From positions 503,501-567,500 of the forward strand of contig JAUIMM010000689.1 of NCBI GenBank assembly GCA_031769625.1: a DNA stretch of 64,000 bases. Reading direction: 5' to 3'. The notes beneath the pieces are model-generated. The model did no database searches. It was not told the origin of the DNA and was given only the letters and a program-made list of their open reading frames with translations. This document shows, piece after piece, positions 53,614 through 64,000 of this stretch (the first letter of the stretch is position 1; each line of letters opens with the position of its first letter). The stretch is from Taudactylus pleione. Its lineage: Eukaryota > Chordata > Amphibia > Anura > Myobatrachidae. The translations under genes were made by a program, and so were the position numbers.

Positions 53614-53938
53614 TGCTGCATACACACGGGACGATTTTCCTGAACGATAAGAATGATAACGATATCGTTGAACAATATATCATTCATATCGTTCATTTTA
53701 ATGCAGTGAACTATCGACCAACGATGTGCGTTCCGCATGGACGATAAATATATCTTTCATCGTCCATGCATGCAGGGAAACTTGGACGATATCATAAATT
53801 TTCCCTGTTCAGAGATGTGGCAGGATGACTCACTGAAAGATATCTTTGAACGATCTATGAACGATATCTATGAACGATATCTTTGAATGATATCTTTCAA
53901 GTCATTGGTGGTACATATCGTACCGTGTGTATGCACCC
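53614..53938. mobile_element. TTAA-type MITE, complete
   Basis: Ends TGCTGCATACACACGGGACG and CGTACCGTGTGTATGCACCC are inverted repeats. TTAA precedes it; GTAA (one change) follows at 53939-53942. The interior repeats GAACGATATCT at about 13-bp spacing. TTAA targets are used by piggyBac and Kolobok transposons. Confidence 0.72.
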
Positions 53939-54429
53939 GTAAGACCTACACACTTTTGCTGTGTACAGTACATGCATGCACAGTTAGCATAAATCCAACT
54001 GTACATAAGACTCACACAGTGGTAATAAATCTAATAAATGAACTTTTTTAATTTTGATGTCTATATCACTATTAATGTGATAAAATAAAACTAATTATTG
54101 CTCCTGGGGAGCATTGGGTCATGGAAACTTGAAGAAAATGCATGATCACCTGCTATATAACTTGGAATAGAGCTGACACCTGCAGCACCAAATATCTGAC
54201 TACGTGCCACTTACAGTGCATCCGGAAAGTATTCACAATGCTTCACTTTTTCCACATTTGTTATGTTACAGCCTTATTCTAAAATGGAATAAATTCATTT
54301 TTGTCCTCAAAATTCTACACAAAATACCAATGACAACGTGTAAAAAGTTTTTTTGAGATTTTGCAAATTTAATGAAAAAAAAACTAAGAAATCACATGTA
54401 CAGTACATACAGTAAGAATTCCCATCCTT

Positions 54430-55737
54430 TGCTCAATACTTTGTTGATGCACCTTCGGCAGCAATTACAGCCTCAAGTCTTTTTGAATGTGATGCCACAA
54501 GCTTGGCACGCCTATCTTTGGGCAGTTTTGCCCATTCCTCTTTGTAGCACCTCTCAAGCTCCATCAGGTTGGATGGGAAAAGTCGGTGCACAGCCTTTTT
54601 CAGATCTCTCTAGAGATGTTCAATTGGATTCAAGTCTAGGCTCTGGCTGCACCACTCAAGGATATTCAAAGAGTTGTCCTGAAGCCACCACTTTGATATC
54701 TTGGCTGTGTGCTTAGGGTCGTTGTCCTGCTGAAAGATGAACCGTCGCCCCAGTCTGAGGTCAAGAGCGCTCTGGAGCAGGTTTTCATCCAGGATGTCTC
54801 TGTACATTGCTGCATTCATCTTTCCCTCTATCCTGACTAGTCTCCCAGTTCCTGCCGCTGAAAAACATCCCCACAGCATGATGCTGCCACCACCATGTTT
54901 CACTGTAGGGATGGTATTGGCCTGGTGATGAGCGGTGCCTGGTTTCCTCCAAACATAATGCCTGGCATTCACGCCAAAGAGTTCAATCTATGGGCCTGAT
55001 TCAGAGCCGCTCGCAAGCGGCTGCTCGTTCGTTCCGACCGATGTTCGCACAACTGCGCATGCGTACGGATTTTAATACGAATGCGCGAACCAGTCAGTGC
55101 GGCCGAAAATCGTTTGTTCGCTAAATAGCGAATGCCTGCTATTTTGAGTGACAGGAGGAGGCGTATGTGGGTGGTAACAGGGTAAGGTGCTTGAAAACTG
55201 GGAGTGGAAATCAGAACGCAGTTGTGCTTAAAGGTCAAAACGGGCGTTTTATGGGTGTGCATAATTAATACAGCAGCGTCATTAACCACGTCACTTGGTT
55301 GATTTATAGACAGAACTGCTCGCAAGATTATGGTAGGAAAAACCAACCACAAGAATAGCGAGCAGTTCATACACTGTTCGATGTACCGATGTACTCGATT
55401 AATCTATTAAATAGCGGACATGACGTATGGTGCGAGCGGCCAGGGGGCGTCTTTTTCAAAATTACGACCGCAAGTTTTGTTCGCTCGTTCAGACATAGAG
55501 GCGTTAACAGACCGCAAAGTGCGAACGGTTCATTTGAATAGCCACCCCTTTTTAATGAACGAGCGAGCGCAAATAGCGTCCGGCTCTGAATCAGCCCCTA
55601 TGTCTCATCAGACCAGAGAATTTGTTTCTCATGGTCTGAGAGTCCTTCAGGTGCATTTTGGCAAACTCCAGGCGGACTGCCATGTGCTTTTTACTAAGGA
55701 GTGGCTTTCGTCTGGCCACTTTACCATACAGGCCTGA
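54430..55737 (-). pseudogene. Tc1-family transposase, C-terminal two thirds, split
   Basis: On the minus strand from 55737 to 55599 comes KVARRKPLLSKKHMAVRLEF and FAKMHLKD. After the MITE come [59 protein letters not shown] (the second catalytic aspartate) and [12 protein letters not shown] (the glutamate). An in-frame stop follows near 54610; the tail (54430-54610) lies beyond it. The first catalytic aspartate region would lie at the MITE insertion point. The N-terminal DNA-binding part is deleted. Confidence 0.87.
54992..55598. mobile_element. Hairpin MITE relative, copy F, inserted in Tc1
   Basis: This 607-bp element has ends GGGCCTGATTCAGAGC and GGCTCTGAATCAGCCCC and TAT on both sides (54989-54991 and 55599-55601). 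Deleting it rejoins the transposase gene. It shares the ends of copies A to D but has a different interior, with fewer stems. It is the sister of 62108-62706. Confidence 0.85.
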
Positions 55738-55744
55738 TTGAGTT

Positions 55745-57925
55745 TTTTACGAACATTTATACAGTTCTAGGCCAGTAGATTAGTCTCTGTGGGATGATTT
55801 GATGGAGAAGGCTCGTCTTCCAAAATTATCTAATGATCAATTTAGCTATTTAGAAGAGGATATCACTATGAAGGAACTCTTGAGTACCATTTCAGGTATC
55901 TCCTCAAATAAAGCCCCAGGTCCGGATGGATTCACTAGAAAAATTAAGTATCTCCAATTTTACTAGAGCTCTATAGCTTAATACATAGATAGGCTCCTAG
56001 TTACCCCACTTTTAATTCTTCTCATACCATTTTTCTACCCAAACCTAACAAGGACCCTCAGTTAGTGGCCTCCTATCATCCAATATCTTTGTTAAATGTA
56101 GATTTTAAAATCCTTGCAAAGATCATTGGGAATAGATTGCAGTTCATTCTTCCAAATCTCCTAACCTCTCACCAACATGGCTTTGTAAAAGGTCCTCATT
56201 CGGTAAAGGGGATTCGTTTGGCTATTGCGGCTACAGTGGCTTCTTCTCAGGACCCCTCTTCTTTCAATATGTTGCTTAGCCTCGATACCCATAAAGCTTT
56301 CGATACTGTCCTATGGTCTCATCTCTATGACATGTTATCACACAGATCATTTGGGCAAGACTTTATTGGTCTCATTTGATATTTTTACAATTCTCCAAGT
56401 ACTACTCTGTTGTTGAACGGACTGCGGGGAGGGGAGGTAATGATGTATAGGGGTACTCGACATGGATGTCCTTTGTCCCCCCTCCTTTTTAATCTATCTT
56501 TAGATCCACTTCTCCGTTTAATACAGCAGGCCACAAATATTCAGGGAATCGAGTGGGTTCCAGGGAAATTACGGCCACAGCATTTGCTGGCGATGTGCTT
56601 CTTTACTTATCTCAGGACAGGGCTTTTACTTAAGGATTTTGGAAATATTTCAGGCCTCCATGTTAACTCAGAAAAATCTACAGCCTTGTATCTTCGACAT
56701 GGCTTTGCCCATCCTCATTGGTATGCTACCATGCCCTTTACTTGGGCTAAGGGGGGGTATACCTGTTTGGGGGTTCAGATTACTAAAAATCCCTCCTCCC
56801 TCTACCAGTTAAACTTTTCTAAGTCTATTACGGCATTGGTTAGGGAATTGGATGGATGGTGTCGTCTCCAGCTCTCCTACTTAGGCAGGACAAGTTTGCT
56901 TAAAATGATTACAATCCCAAGATTGGTCTACTTATTTCAATCCTTGCCGCTTCTGCTTTCGCTCGATGATACAAAGAAACTCAACTCGGCTTTTGTTAAG
57001 TTCATTTGGAACCATAAACGACACAGAATAGGTTCAATACGACTCCAACAGCATATATCTAAAGGAGGAATTAACTTCCTCAATATTACACTTTACAACC
57101 ATGCAGCTTTATTACGTCATCTTCGTGATTGGCTGCATAGGACGGATGTTTATACAGATTCATCTCTCGAAAACAGGTTACAATTTAGTTTCTTTTTTAC
57201 ACCTCCAAGATGTGGAGATCCCCGCAGATATACTGGTTAATCCCCTTCTCTGGAACACACGTCATTTATGGCATATTTTACGTCATCAAAAAAATCTAAA
57301 TGAGCATTATACTCCGTTTCTTTCTTTATTAGGCAATCCAGAATTTCAACAGGGCCTAGCTACAAATCCTTTTTTAATGTGGGCAGCTCGGGGTCTCCGA
57401 TATGTTGGTAGTTTGGTGGATAGGAACCTTAAGAGGCCTCTCACGTTCAGCCAGGTGGTTGAGAAATATGATTTCTTAACTACGTTTCCTTTTGCCTGCT
57501 TCCAAGTGCAACATTATGTGAGTCAGATTATCAGAAATTTCTCTGACTAAGATTGGGCCAATACTCTAAATACACTTTTGTCTGATCCTCCACCAATATT
57601 CGGAGCGATTTCTTGTCACTGTTTTTGCGCAGCAATTTAGATTATAACACACTACAGACAGGTTTGCCTCAATGGATTCGCCACTTCCCTCATTTATTGA
57701 TGTATTGCTTAAAACTTTACATGACACGTGTCGCATTATTCCTGCAGCTCCTATAGAGAGTTACTTCTAAATATATATCACAGAACATATATCAGTCCAC
57801 ACAGGGGCTTTTTAATAGGTTTGATTTATTTAATTGTTTATGGTCCTGTCCTCTAGTCAGAACTTACTGGCTTCAAGTTCGCAGGTATGCTTTGGATCAT
57901 TTGGTTAACTATTTGCCTTTTGATC
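55745..57925 (+). pseudogene. L1-clade LINE ORF2 (RT to C-terminus), plus strand
   Basis: In order: LLSTISGISSNKAPGPDGFT (broken by stops near 55975), LVASYHPISLLNVDFKILAK, LTSHQHGFVKGPHSVKGIRL, LSLDTHKAFDTVLWSHLYDM, then TRHGCPLSPLLFNLSLDPLL. The catalytic box reads FAGD (56583-56594) after a frame change. Then come YTCLGVQITKNPSSLYQLNF, YLGRTSLLKMITIPRLVYLF, VKFIWNHKRHRIGSIRLQQH and KGGINFLNITLYNHAALLRH. Frame changes near 56380, 56580 and 57170 inactivate it. It ends around 57925 at a GC-rich repeat. It is an independent L1 copy, different from the three other L1 remnants. Confidence 0.88.
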
Positions 57926-58630
57926 CTGCATGGACCATAGTGCCCCCCAGTAATGGTCCCCCTATGCAGTACTTCCAGTAGTGGTCCCCCTTTGCAGTGC
58001 CCCAGTAGTAAGGGCCCCTGTAGTGCCCCCAGTAGTAAGCCCCCTGTAGTAAGCCCCCGTAATGCCCCCTGTAGTAAGCCCCTGTAGCAAGCCTCCTGTA
58101 ATAAGCCCCCATAATGCCCCCTGTAGTGCTCCCAGTAATGCCCCCAGTAATGCCCCCTGTAGTGAGCCCCCAGTAATGCCCCCCTCCGCGAGCGCACACA
58201 CATACAAAAACAAAACAAAACACAATACTTACCTGAAACCCCGCTCCAGTGCTGCTGCCTTCCATCCCCGGCGCCCGCTCCTCGGAACTATGGAAGTGAC
58301 GTCATGACGTCACTCCCATAGTGCATTGCAGCACCCGGAAGCGGAGCTCAGGAGTGAGCTCCGTTCCTCCGGCTGCCGCCGGGGGGGACAGAAGGAGCCG
58401 GGCGCCCGCTGGTAACACACTCAGCGGGCGCCCGTCAACTAAGGGGTGCGACCGCACCCCCCGTATTGACGCCGCTGGAGGGGGAGCGCCGATCAGCGGC
58501 GCTCCATTTCCATAGCAGTGCCTGGAACGGCCCGGGGGACAATGGAGCCAGGTGCCCCCTTAAGGGCTGGAGCCCGGCGGAAAATGACTCCATTGTCTCC
58601 GGGAGTTCCACCACTGGTCACTTATGTATA
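57926..58630. mobile_element. GC-rich hAT-like MITE body with tandem units
   Basis: A minisatellite of 'agtaatgcccccagtaat' units (57945-58185) is followed by a GC-rich segment with GTGACGTCATGACGTCACTC near 58297-58316, as in the element at 8473-9192 (GGTGACGTCATGACGTCACC). I could not identify the ends. Confidence 0.5.
57945..58185. repeat. Minisatellite, 'gccccc(t/a)gtagtaa' units
   Basis: About fifteen short units (roughly 15-20 bp) of the type 'gccccctgtagtaagccccc'. They are related to the units at 8576-8850 and 38880-39060. Confidence 0.75.
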
Positions 58631-59089
58631 TTATGCCTACTGTTTACTATCAGATGGGTCGTCAGACAATTACCTAATGATGTTATTGTTTGGAGTTTTC
58701 GAGTACAGCGGATCTTGGAGTTCCCATATAAGTCTGATGACAAGGTGTCCAAAAGGGATTTTAACATTTAGACAAGCAATATCCAAATCCCCGTATCACC
58801 ATGACAATTGGTAAACAAAGGCAACGCAACCCTCATGACCAAAGACAGGATCACGCAATTGAAAACACAGTGCGCTGGAGAGAGCAATACATGTGACCGG
58901 GATGCCGACCACGTGACCTAAGCATAAGATGGTGTGTCAACCACGTGATCAGAGCATCACGGAGATACAGACGTGTATAAATATATATATATATAAATAT
59001 ATATAATATACAGCGTGTATATATATATATATATGTGTGTATGTATATATATGTATATATATATATATATATAAGTATATATATATATT

Positions 59090-59121
<32 letters not shown>

Positions 59122-59290
59122 GTAAAAAAATGGCTAATCAAAGCCAGACAGAGGGCACTCACCGCTAATTGTAGACAAAATCCCCATGTTTTAATGGCCA
59201 ACATCATAAACACAGTAGGTCGACGTTTCGGCCCCGTGGGGTCTTTATCAAGACAAATCACAGAGGGAAAACCATCCAGCATGTAAACAA
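58631..59290. other. AT microsatellite and dispersed 'cgaaacgtcg' segment, no gene
   Basis: 58976-59120 is (TA)n-rich. 59125-59290 contains GGGCACTCACCGC and, after AGTAGGTCGACGTTTCGGCC, TCTTTATCAAGAC. The second part matches the style of the segments at 8069-8105 and 13143-13345. Confidence 0.5.
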
Positions 59291-59936
59291 GGAGCTCCAA
59301 ATAATCTGCACACCATTAATTAGCATTTGAATCTTAGTGATTGTGACCAACTAGATAATGTATGTGCTTGCAAAAAACACTATTTACTTCACCCCTCAGA
59401 CATCTAAAGATCAAATATGTTAAGTTTCTCACAGCTTGTTTCCATGAAGGCTTTTTCAAAGTGCAGAACTGTCAGCCTTTGGGCTTCAACCAGTTGTCGA
59501 CAAAGAGATCCCTCCACTGTAGGCTGGAGTAACAGCCTAGTGGCTCCGAAGGGGAAGGCGTGGAGCAGGACGGCACCAGTAGGAATAAGTATACATGTAT
59601 CGTATCTTCTGGTTGCTCTCTTCAGAAGTGGAGGATGTCGGATCATCTGTCATGCGGCTCCCCTCCTTGTGTTGGCGCTGTGTGTACATGCATAACCCCC
59701 TGTCTGGGGGGCATTTAAGGGCCATGTATTATATCTAACTGCCATAGCATTGTGTTAAGCAGACAATCTGCTACCTAAAATAGTATACAATAACAAAATG
59801 TAAAAAGTACAAAACAAATAAAAATGATAATATTGACAGCAAATGATGCAACTACAACCGCTTTTATTTATGTGATAATATTTGAATTTTGACACCTTGG
59901 CGTCTATTTTTCCATTTTTCTCTCCCTCTCATGTCA
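59291..59936. other. No gene recognised
   Basis: Includes a GC-moderate part (59420-59740) with open frames on both strands, but no domain or motif that I recognise. Confidence 0.35.
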
Positions 59937-61858
59937 AAAGCTGGCTACGCCCCTGCCGGAATGAATGCTGGCTACGCCCCTTCCAGTATGAATGCTGGCT
60001 ACGCCCCTGCCGGTATGAATGCTGGCTACGCCCCTGCCGGTATGAATGCTGGCTACGCCCCTTCCGGTATGAATGTTGCCTACGCCCCTGCCGGTATGAA
60101 TGCTGGGTACGCCCCTGCAGGTATGAATGCTGGCTACGCCCCTGCCGGTATGAATGCTGGCTACGCCCCTGCCGGTATGAATGCTGGATACGCCCCTGCC
60201 GGTATGAATGCTGGATACGCCCCTGCCGGTATGAATGCTGGCTACGCCCCTGCCGGTAAAAACGATGGCTACGCCCCTGCCGGTATGAACGCTGGCTACG
60301 CCCCTGCCGGTAAGAATGCTGGCTACGCCCCTGCCGGTATGAATGCTGGATACGACCCTGCCGGTATGAATGCTGTCTACGCCCCTGCCGGTATGAATGC
60401 TGGATACGTCCCTGCCGGTATGAATGCTGGTTACGCCCCTGCCAGTAAGAATGCTGGCTACGCCCCTGCCGGTATGAATGCTGGCTACGTCCCTGCCGGT
60501 AAGAATGCTGGCTACGCCCCTGCCGCTATGAATGCTGGATTCGCCCCTGCCGGTATGAATGCTGGCTACGCCCCTGCCGGTAAGAATGCTGGATTCGCCC
60601 CTGCTGCTATGAATGCTGGCTACGCCCCTGCCGGTATGAATGCTGGCTACGCCCCTGCCGGTATGAATGCTGGATTCGCCCCTGCCGCTATGAATGCTGG
60701 CTACGCCCCTGCCGGTATGAATGCTGGCTACGCCTCTACCATGCTGTCTACGCCCCTGCCGGTATGAATACTGGATTCGTCCCTGCCGGTATGAATGCTG
60801 GCTACGCCCCTGCCGGTAAGAATGCTGGCTACGCCCCTGCCGGTATGAATGCTGGATACGCCCCTGCCGGTATGAATGCTGTCTACGCCCCTGCCGGTAT
60901 GAATGCTGGATACGCCCCTGCCGGTATGAATGCTGGATACGCCCCTGCCGGTATGAATGCTGGCTACGCCCCTGCCGGTAAAAACGATGGCTACGCCCCT
61001 GCCGGTATGAACGCTGGCTACGCCCCTGCCGGTAAGAATGCTGGCTACGCCCCTGCCGGTATGAATGCTGGATACGACCCTGCCGGTATGAATGCTGTCT
61101 ACGCCCCTGCCGGTATGAATGCTGGATACGTCCCTGCCGGTATGAATGCTGGCTACTCCCCTGCCAGTATGAATGCTGGATACGCCCCTGCCGGTATGAA
61201 TGCTGGCTAAGCCCCTGCCGGTAAGAATGCTGGCTACGCCCCTGCCGGTATGATTGCTGGATTCGCCCCTGCCGGTATGAATGCTGGCTACGCCCCTGCC
61301 GGTATGAATGCTGGCTACGCCCCTGCCGGTAAGAATGCTGGCTACGCCCCTGCCGGTATGAATGCTGGCTACGCCCCTGCCGGTGTGAATGCTGGCTACG
61401 CCCCTGCCGGTATGAATGCTGGATTCGACCCTGCCGGTATGAATGCTGGCTACGCCCTTGCCGGTATGAATGCTGGCTACGCCCCTGCCGGTAAGAATGC
61501 TGGCTACGCCCCTGCCGGTATGAATGCTGGCTACGCCCCTGCCGGTATGAATGCTGGCTACGCCTCTGCCGGTAAGAATGCTGGCTACGCCCCTGCCGGT
61601 ATGAATGCTGGCTACGCCCATACCGGTATGAATGCTGGCTACGCCCCTACCGGTATGAATGCTGGCTACGCCCCTACCGGTATGAATGCTGGCTACGCCC
61701 CTGCCGGTAAGAATGCTGGCTACGCCCCTGCCGGTAAGAATGCTGGCTACGCCCCTGCCGGTAAGAATGCTGGCTACGCCCCTGCCGGTATGAATGCTGG
61801 CTACGCCCCTGCCGGTATGAATGCTGGCTACGCCCCTGCTGGTATGAATGACTATAAA
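59937..61858. repeat. 27-bp minisatellite, about 70 units, open in several frames
   Basis: This is a tandem array of GGCTACGCCCCTGCCGG-TATGAATGCT (27 bp), about 1.9 kb long. Because 27 is a multiple of three, long open frames exist: plus-strand frames read GYAPAGMNA repeats (59889-60767, 60764-61210, 61250-61864) and the minus strand also stays open (GVASIHTGR, 60728-61621). Frame changes come from a 7-bp shortfall in a unit near 60735-60755 and a TAA at 61207-61209. Unit variants are ordered: the block around 60180-60470 recurs around 60905-61190, 722 bp on. I see no promoter or flanking gene, so I treat it as non-coding satellite. Confidence 0.92.
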
Positions 61859-61864
61859 GCATGA

Positions 61865-62104
61865 GTGATGGCTATAAAACCATTAAGTACATGTCTGCAG
61901 CTACAAATCATCAGAACTCCCTATGATTTAAAAGGACACCCTCATTTTTTTTTGATAATTTCTACTAGAATATTAGAAAGTACTCGCTACTCACTGGTAG
62001 CGAGTGGTGAGGATATACAGTGGAGGATTGTTCTGAGGACTCACTGGCCAGGTAGCAAAGCTGTAGCTAACAACACCTTTTTATCTATAGCCTGCCCTTT
62101 GTTC
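61865..62104. other. No gene recognised
   Basis: Unique-looking sequence with a short hairpin TACTCGCTACTCACTGGTAG-CGAGT near 61980-62007. Nothing else. Confidence 0.35.
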
Positions 62105-62107
62105 ATT

Positions 62108-62706
62108 GGGCCTGATTCAGAGCCGCTCGTAAGCGGCCGCTCGTTCGCTCCGAGCGATGTTCGCACATCTGCGCATGCGTATGGGTTGTAATACGCATGC
62201 GCGAACCAGTCAGTGCGGTCGGAAATCGTGTGCTCGCAAAATAGCGAATGCCTGCTAATTTGAGTGACAGGATGAGGCGTTTGTGGGTGGTAACAGGGGA
62301 AGGTGCTTGAAAACGGGGAGTGGAGATCCGAACGCAGGCGTGCCAAACGGTCAAAACGGCCGTTTTAAGGGTGTGCATAATTAACAAAGCAGCGTCATTG
62401 ACCACGTCACTTGGTTGTCTTTTAGTCTGAACTGCTCGCATGATTGCGGTAGGAAAATGGTACCACAAGAATAGCGAGCAGTTCATACGCCGTTCGATGA
62501 ACTCGATTAATCTAATAAATAGCGGAGATGACGTATGATGCGAGTGGCCAGGGGGCGTTTTTTTCAAAATAGTGAGCGCATGTTTCGTTCGCTCGTTCAG
62601 ACATAGAGGCGTCAACAGACCGCAAAGAGCGAGCGCTTAATTTAAATATCCGGCCCCTTTTTCAGAACGACCGTCCGCAAATAGCGTCCGGCTCTGAATC
62701 AGGCCC
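62108..62706. mobile_element. Hairpin MITE relative, copy G
   Basis: This 599-bp element has ends GGGCCTGATTCAGAGCC and GGCTCTGAATCAGGCCC (near-perfect 17-bp inverted repeats) and ATT on both sides (62105-62107 and 62707-62709). Stems include GCCGCTCGTAAGCGGC, GCGCATGCGTAT/ATACGCATGCGC and AACTGCTCGC/GCGAGCAGTT. Sister of 54992-55598, and the best-preserved member of this subfamily. Confidence 0.87.
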
Positions 62707-62709
62707 ATT

Positions 62710-63383
62710 GTCTGTTTCTGCTGAACCATTAGGAGAGTCCATAGGCATTAAGTCTAGAGAAGGGACTGATTCTGAGTCGGAACTACAGATGGATCTAGCG
62801 GATGTATGCATACTGCGCATGTGCCAAAGAAAGAAATTGGCACTGGATCAGGTACACTGACAGAGTTGTGTGTACAAATCAATCTGTACGTCAACGGTGC
62901 AGACTATCTGTAACATACTGTAGGAGTTTCTAGGAGGCGACTGTGAAAAAGGAAATAACATTTTCTCTTATAATACAAACAAAGGGATTTGTGTGAAGTG
63001 AATGAAACTATTAAAATAACTTTGCAGTGTTATAGGTGATAAGTAATAATAATATATATCTGAAGTGGAAATAAAAGCTTGTGTGTAGAAAATGCACTAT
63101 TAAAAACAGACGTTTTTTAAAAGTTCAAAGGCGGCTGAATGCCAAAATGTTGTTTTCAATGTGTAAGTTTAAAACATGTTTCTTATTTCTTGCTGAGTGT
63201 AACAGGCACCCAGATGTTCCCTGATGTGGCGGGCCATGGATAAAATGCACAAAAACACTGACCATCTGCTATACAAAGATTGCGGGTTACAGATATTAAG
63301 AACCATCTGCCACCAAGAATTGCTGCCTCTGATATCATGGAGAAGGTCCAAGGATAATTGGCACAGTGTTAGATAAGAGACTG
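62710..63383. other. No gene recognised
   Basis: AT-rich, apparently non-repetitive. No domain seen in any frame. Confidence 0.35.
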
Positions 63384-64000
63384 TGGGCTCTATTTAATAC
63401 AATCTGCATTTGTAATGCAGATTGTAGTGTGATCTTATCGACTGAATTCGCATTGCGAATTCAGGCAATATCACAGGGATTTACTACAAATCCCTTGCAT
63501 GGACAGAGCTTGCGATAAAGCTCTGTCCCTGCGAATCCCCTCCGCACACTAGTCACGGTATTTTCGCAAAAAATACCGTGACAAAGTGCCGACGCATGCG
63601 CCGACCGACCGTCGCTGCTACCCCCTCGGTGCTAAGCCCCGCCCCCGGCACTAAGCCCTGCCCCAGCGATCGCGGAACCCCCCCCGCGACCTTCCCCGTG
63701 ACCCCCCCTCCCTCAATAACACTTACCTGCAGTCATCGTTGCTCCGGTGATGTTTTCCATGCCTCCGGTCAGCTGACATCCCATACTGCACTGGGACACG
63801 GTCATCTAATGACTGGGCCGCAGTGCACTATGGGAGACCAGCTCACCGGAGGGAGAACATCACCGGAGCCCCGATCACCGGTCCCTGGAGTCAGGTAAGT
63901 AAATATTTTTATTTTACTTTTTTGAGATCAGCTTGCGGTCTGTTTAGACCACACAGCTGATCACTGGGACCAGCTCTGAGCTCTGCTCTGCCTTTTAAAG
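63384..64000. mobile_element. Second hairpin-chain element, sequence unrelated to the first (runs off window)
   Basis: It starts GGGCTCTATTTAATAC and immediately shows five consecutive hairpins: 63400-63410/63414-63424, 63443-63452/63454-63463, 63475-63482/63488-63495, 63501-63511/63518-63528 and 63554-63564/63570-63580. All stems are perfect or almost so, with 1-6 base loops. From 63590 on it becomes GC-rich with CACTATGGGAGACC- and CACCGGAG-type repeats. The right end lies outside the window. Confidence 0.65.

Larger units (their letters stand above)
54214..55737 (-). mobile_element. Tc1-like transposon of a second family, truncated, with MITE inside
   Basis: The left end CAGTGCATCCGGAAAGTATT (after TA at 54212-54213) belongs to a different Tc1 family from the copies at 6226 and 11438. 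The transposase lies on the minus strand and is split by a hairpin MITE (54992-55598). The element breaks off near 55737, where plus-strand L1 follows. The other inverted end is missing. Confidence 0.87.

Noticed and set aside
58851..59300. Open frame with long YI repeats
   Set aside because: It is a translation of the (TA)n microsatellite.
59889..61864. Long open frames that look like repetitive protein genes (292, 148 and 204 residues plus, 297 residues minus)
   Set aside because: They are the expected by-product of a 27-bp repeat (a multiple of three) that lacks stops in several frames. They are open on both strands, with no flanking exon or promoter signal.

Overview
This window looks like transposon-dense intergenic DNA from a large vertebrate genome, most likely an amphibian (probably a frog). 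I base that on the mix of repeats: L1-clade and L2-clade LINEs, Tc1 transposons with DD34E-type transposases, hAT and PIF/Harbinger miniature elements (MITEs) with intact target-site duplications, and a class I-type endogenous retrovirus (ERV). I found no intact host protein gene, tRNA or rRNA. Every coding stretch that I recognise is a broken transposon or retroviral gene.

Layout. 1-1768: decayed L1 ORF2. 2079-2472: 15-bp minisatellite. 3938-5502: two Harbinger-type MITEs. 6226-7865: Tc1. 8130-10494: L2 LINE on the minus strand with a MITE in its 3' part. 10536-10663: long palindrome. 10859-13059: hairpin-chain MITE, then a second Tc1. 13.1-16.5 kb: hAT and Harbinger MITEs, one nested in another. 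16.7-29.5 kb: an L2 copy split by an 11-kb ERV (minus strand, 17843-28861) with two LTRs and recognisable gag, pro, pol and env remains. 29.5-38.7 kb: a shredded plus-strand L1 hit by several later insertions, including a Harbinger-related accessory-gene region (33.9-36.9 kb). 38.8-43.8 kb: hAT elements and a possible LTR. 43978-49593: one MITE split by a minus-strand L1, which is itself split by a solo LTR of the 17.8-kb ERV family. 49.6-53.9 kb: another Harbinger MITE, a 1-kb inverted repeat, a Harbinger transposase fragment and a TTAA-type MITE pair. 54.2-57.9 kb: Tc1 carrying a MITE, then plus-strand L1. 59937-61858: a 27-bp minisatellite of about 70 units. 62108-64000: two more hairpin-rich MITEs.

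The most unusual signal is a family of about 500-600 bp elements with GGGCCTGATTCAG-type ends and 3-bp A/T-rich target duplications. Their interiors are tiled end to end by separate hairpins (about ten to twelve in the best copies). Diverged copies keep the hairpins although both arms have changed sequence. A second element with unrelated sequence at the right edge of the window (63384-64000) has the same chain-of-hairpins design.

The insertions give a readable relative chronology: MITE, then L1, then LTR (44-49.6 kb); Tc1, then MITE (54-55.7 kb); L2, then ERV (16.7-29 kb); L1, then MITE (37.9-38.4 kb).
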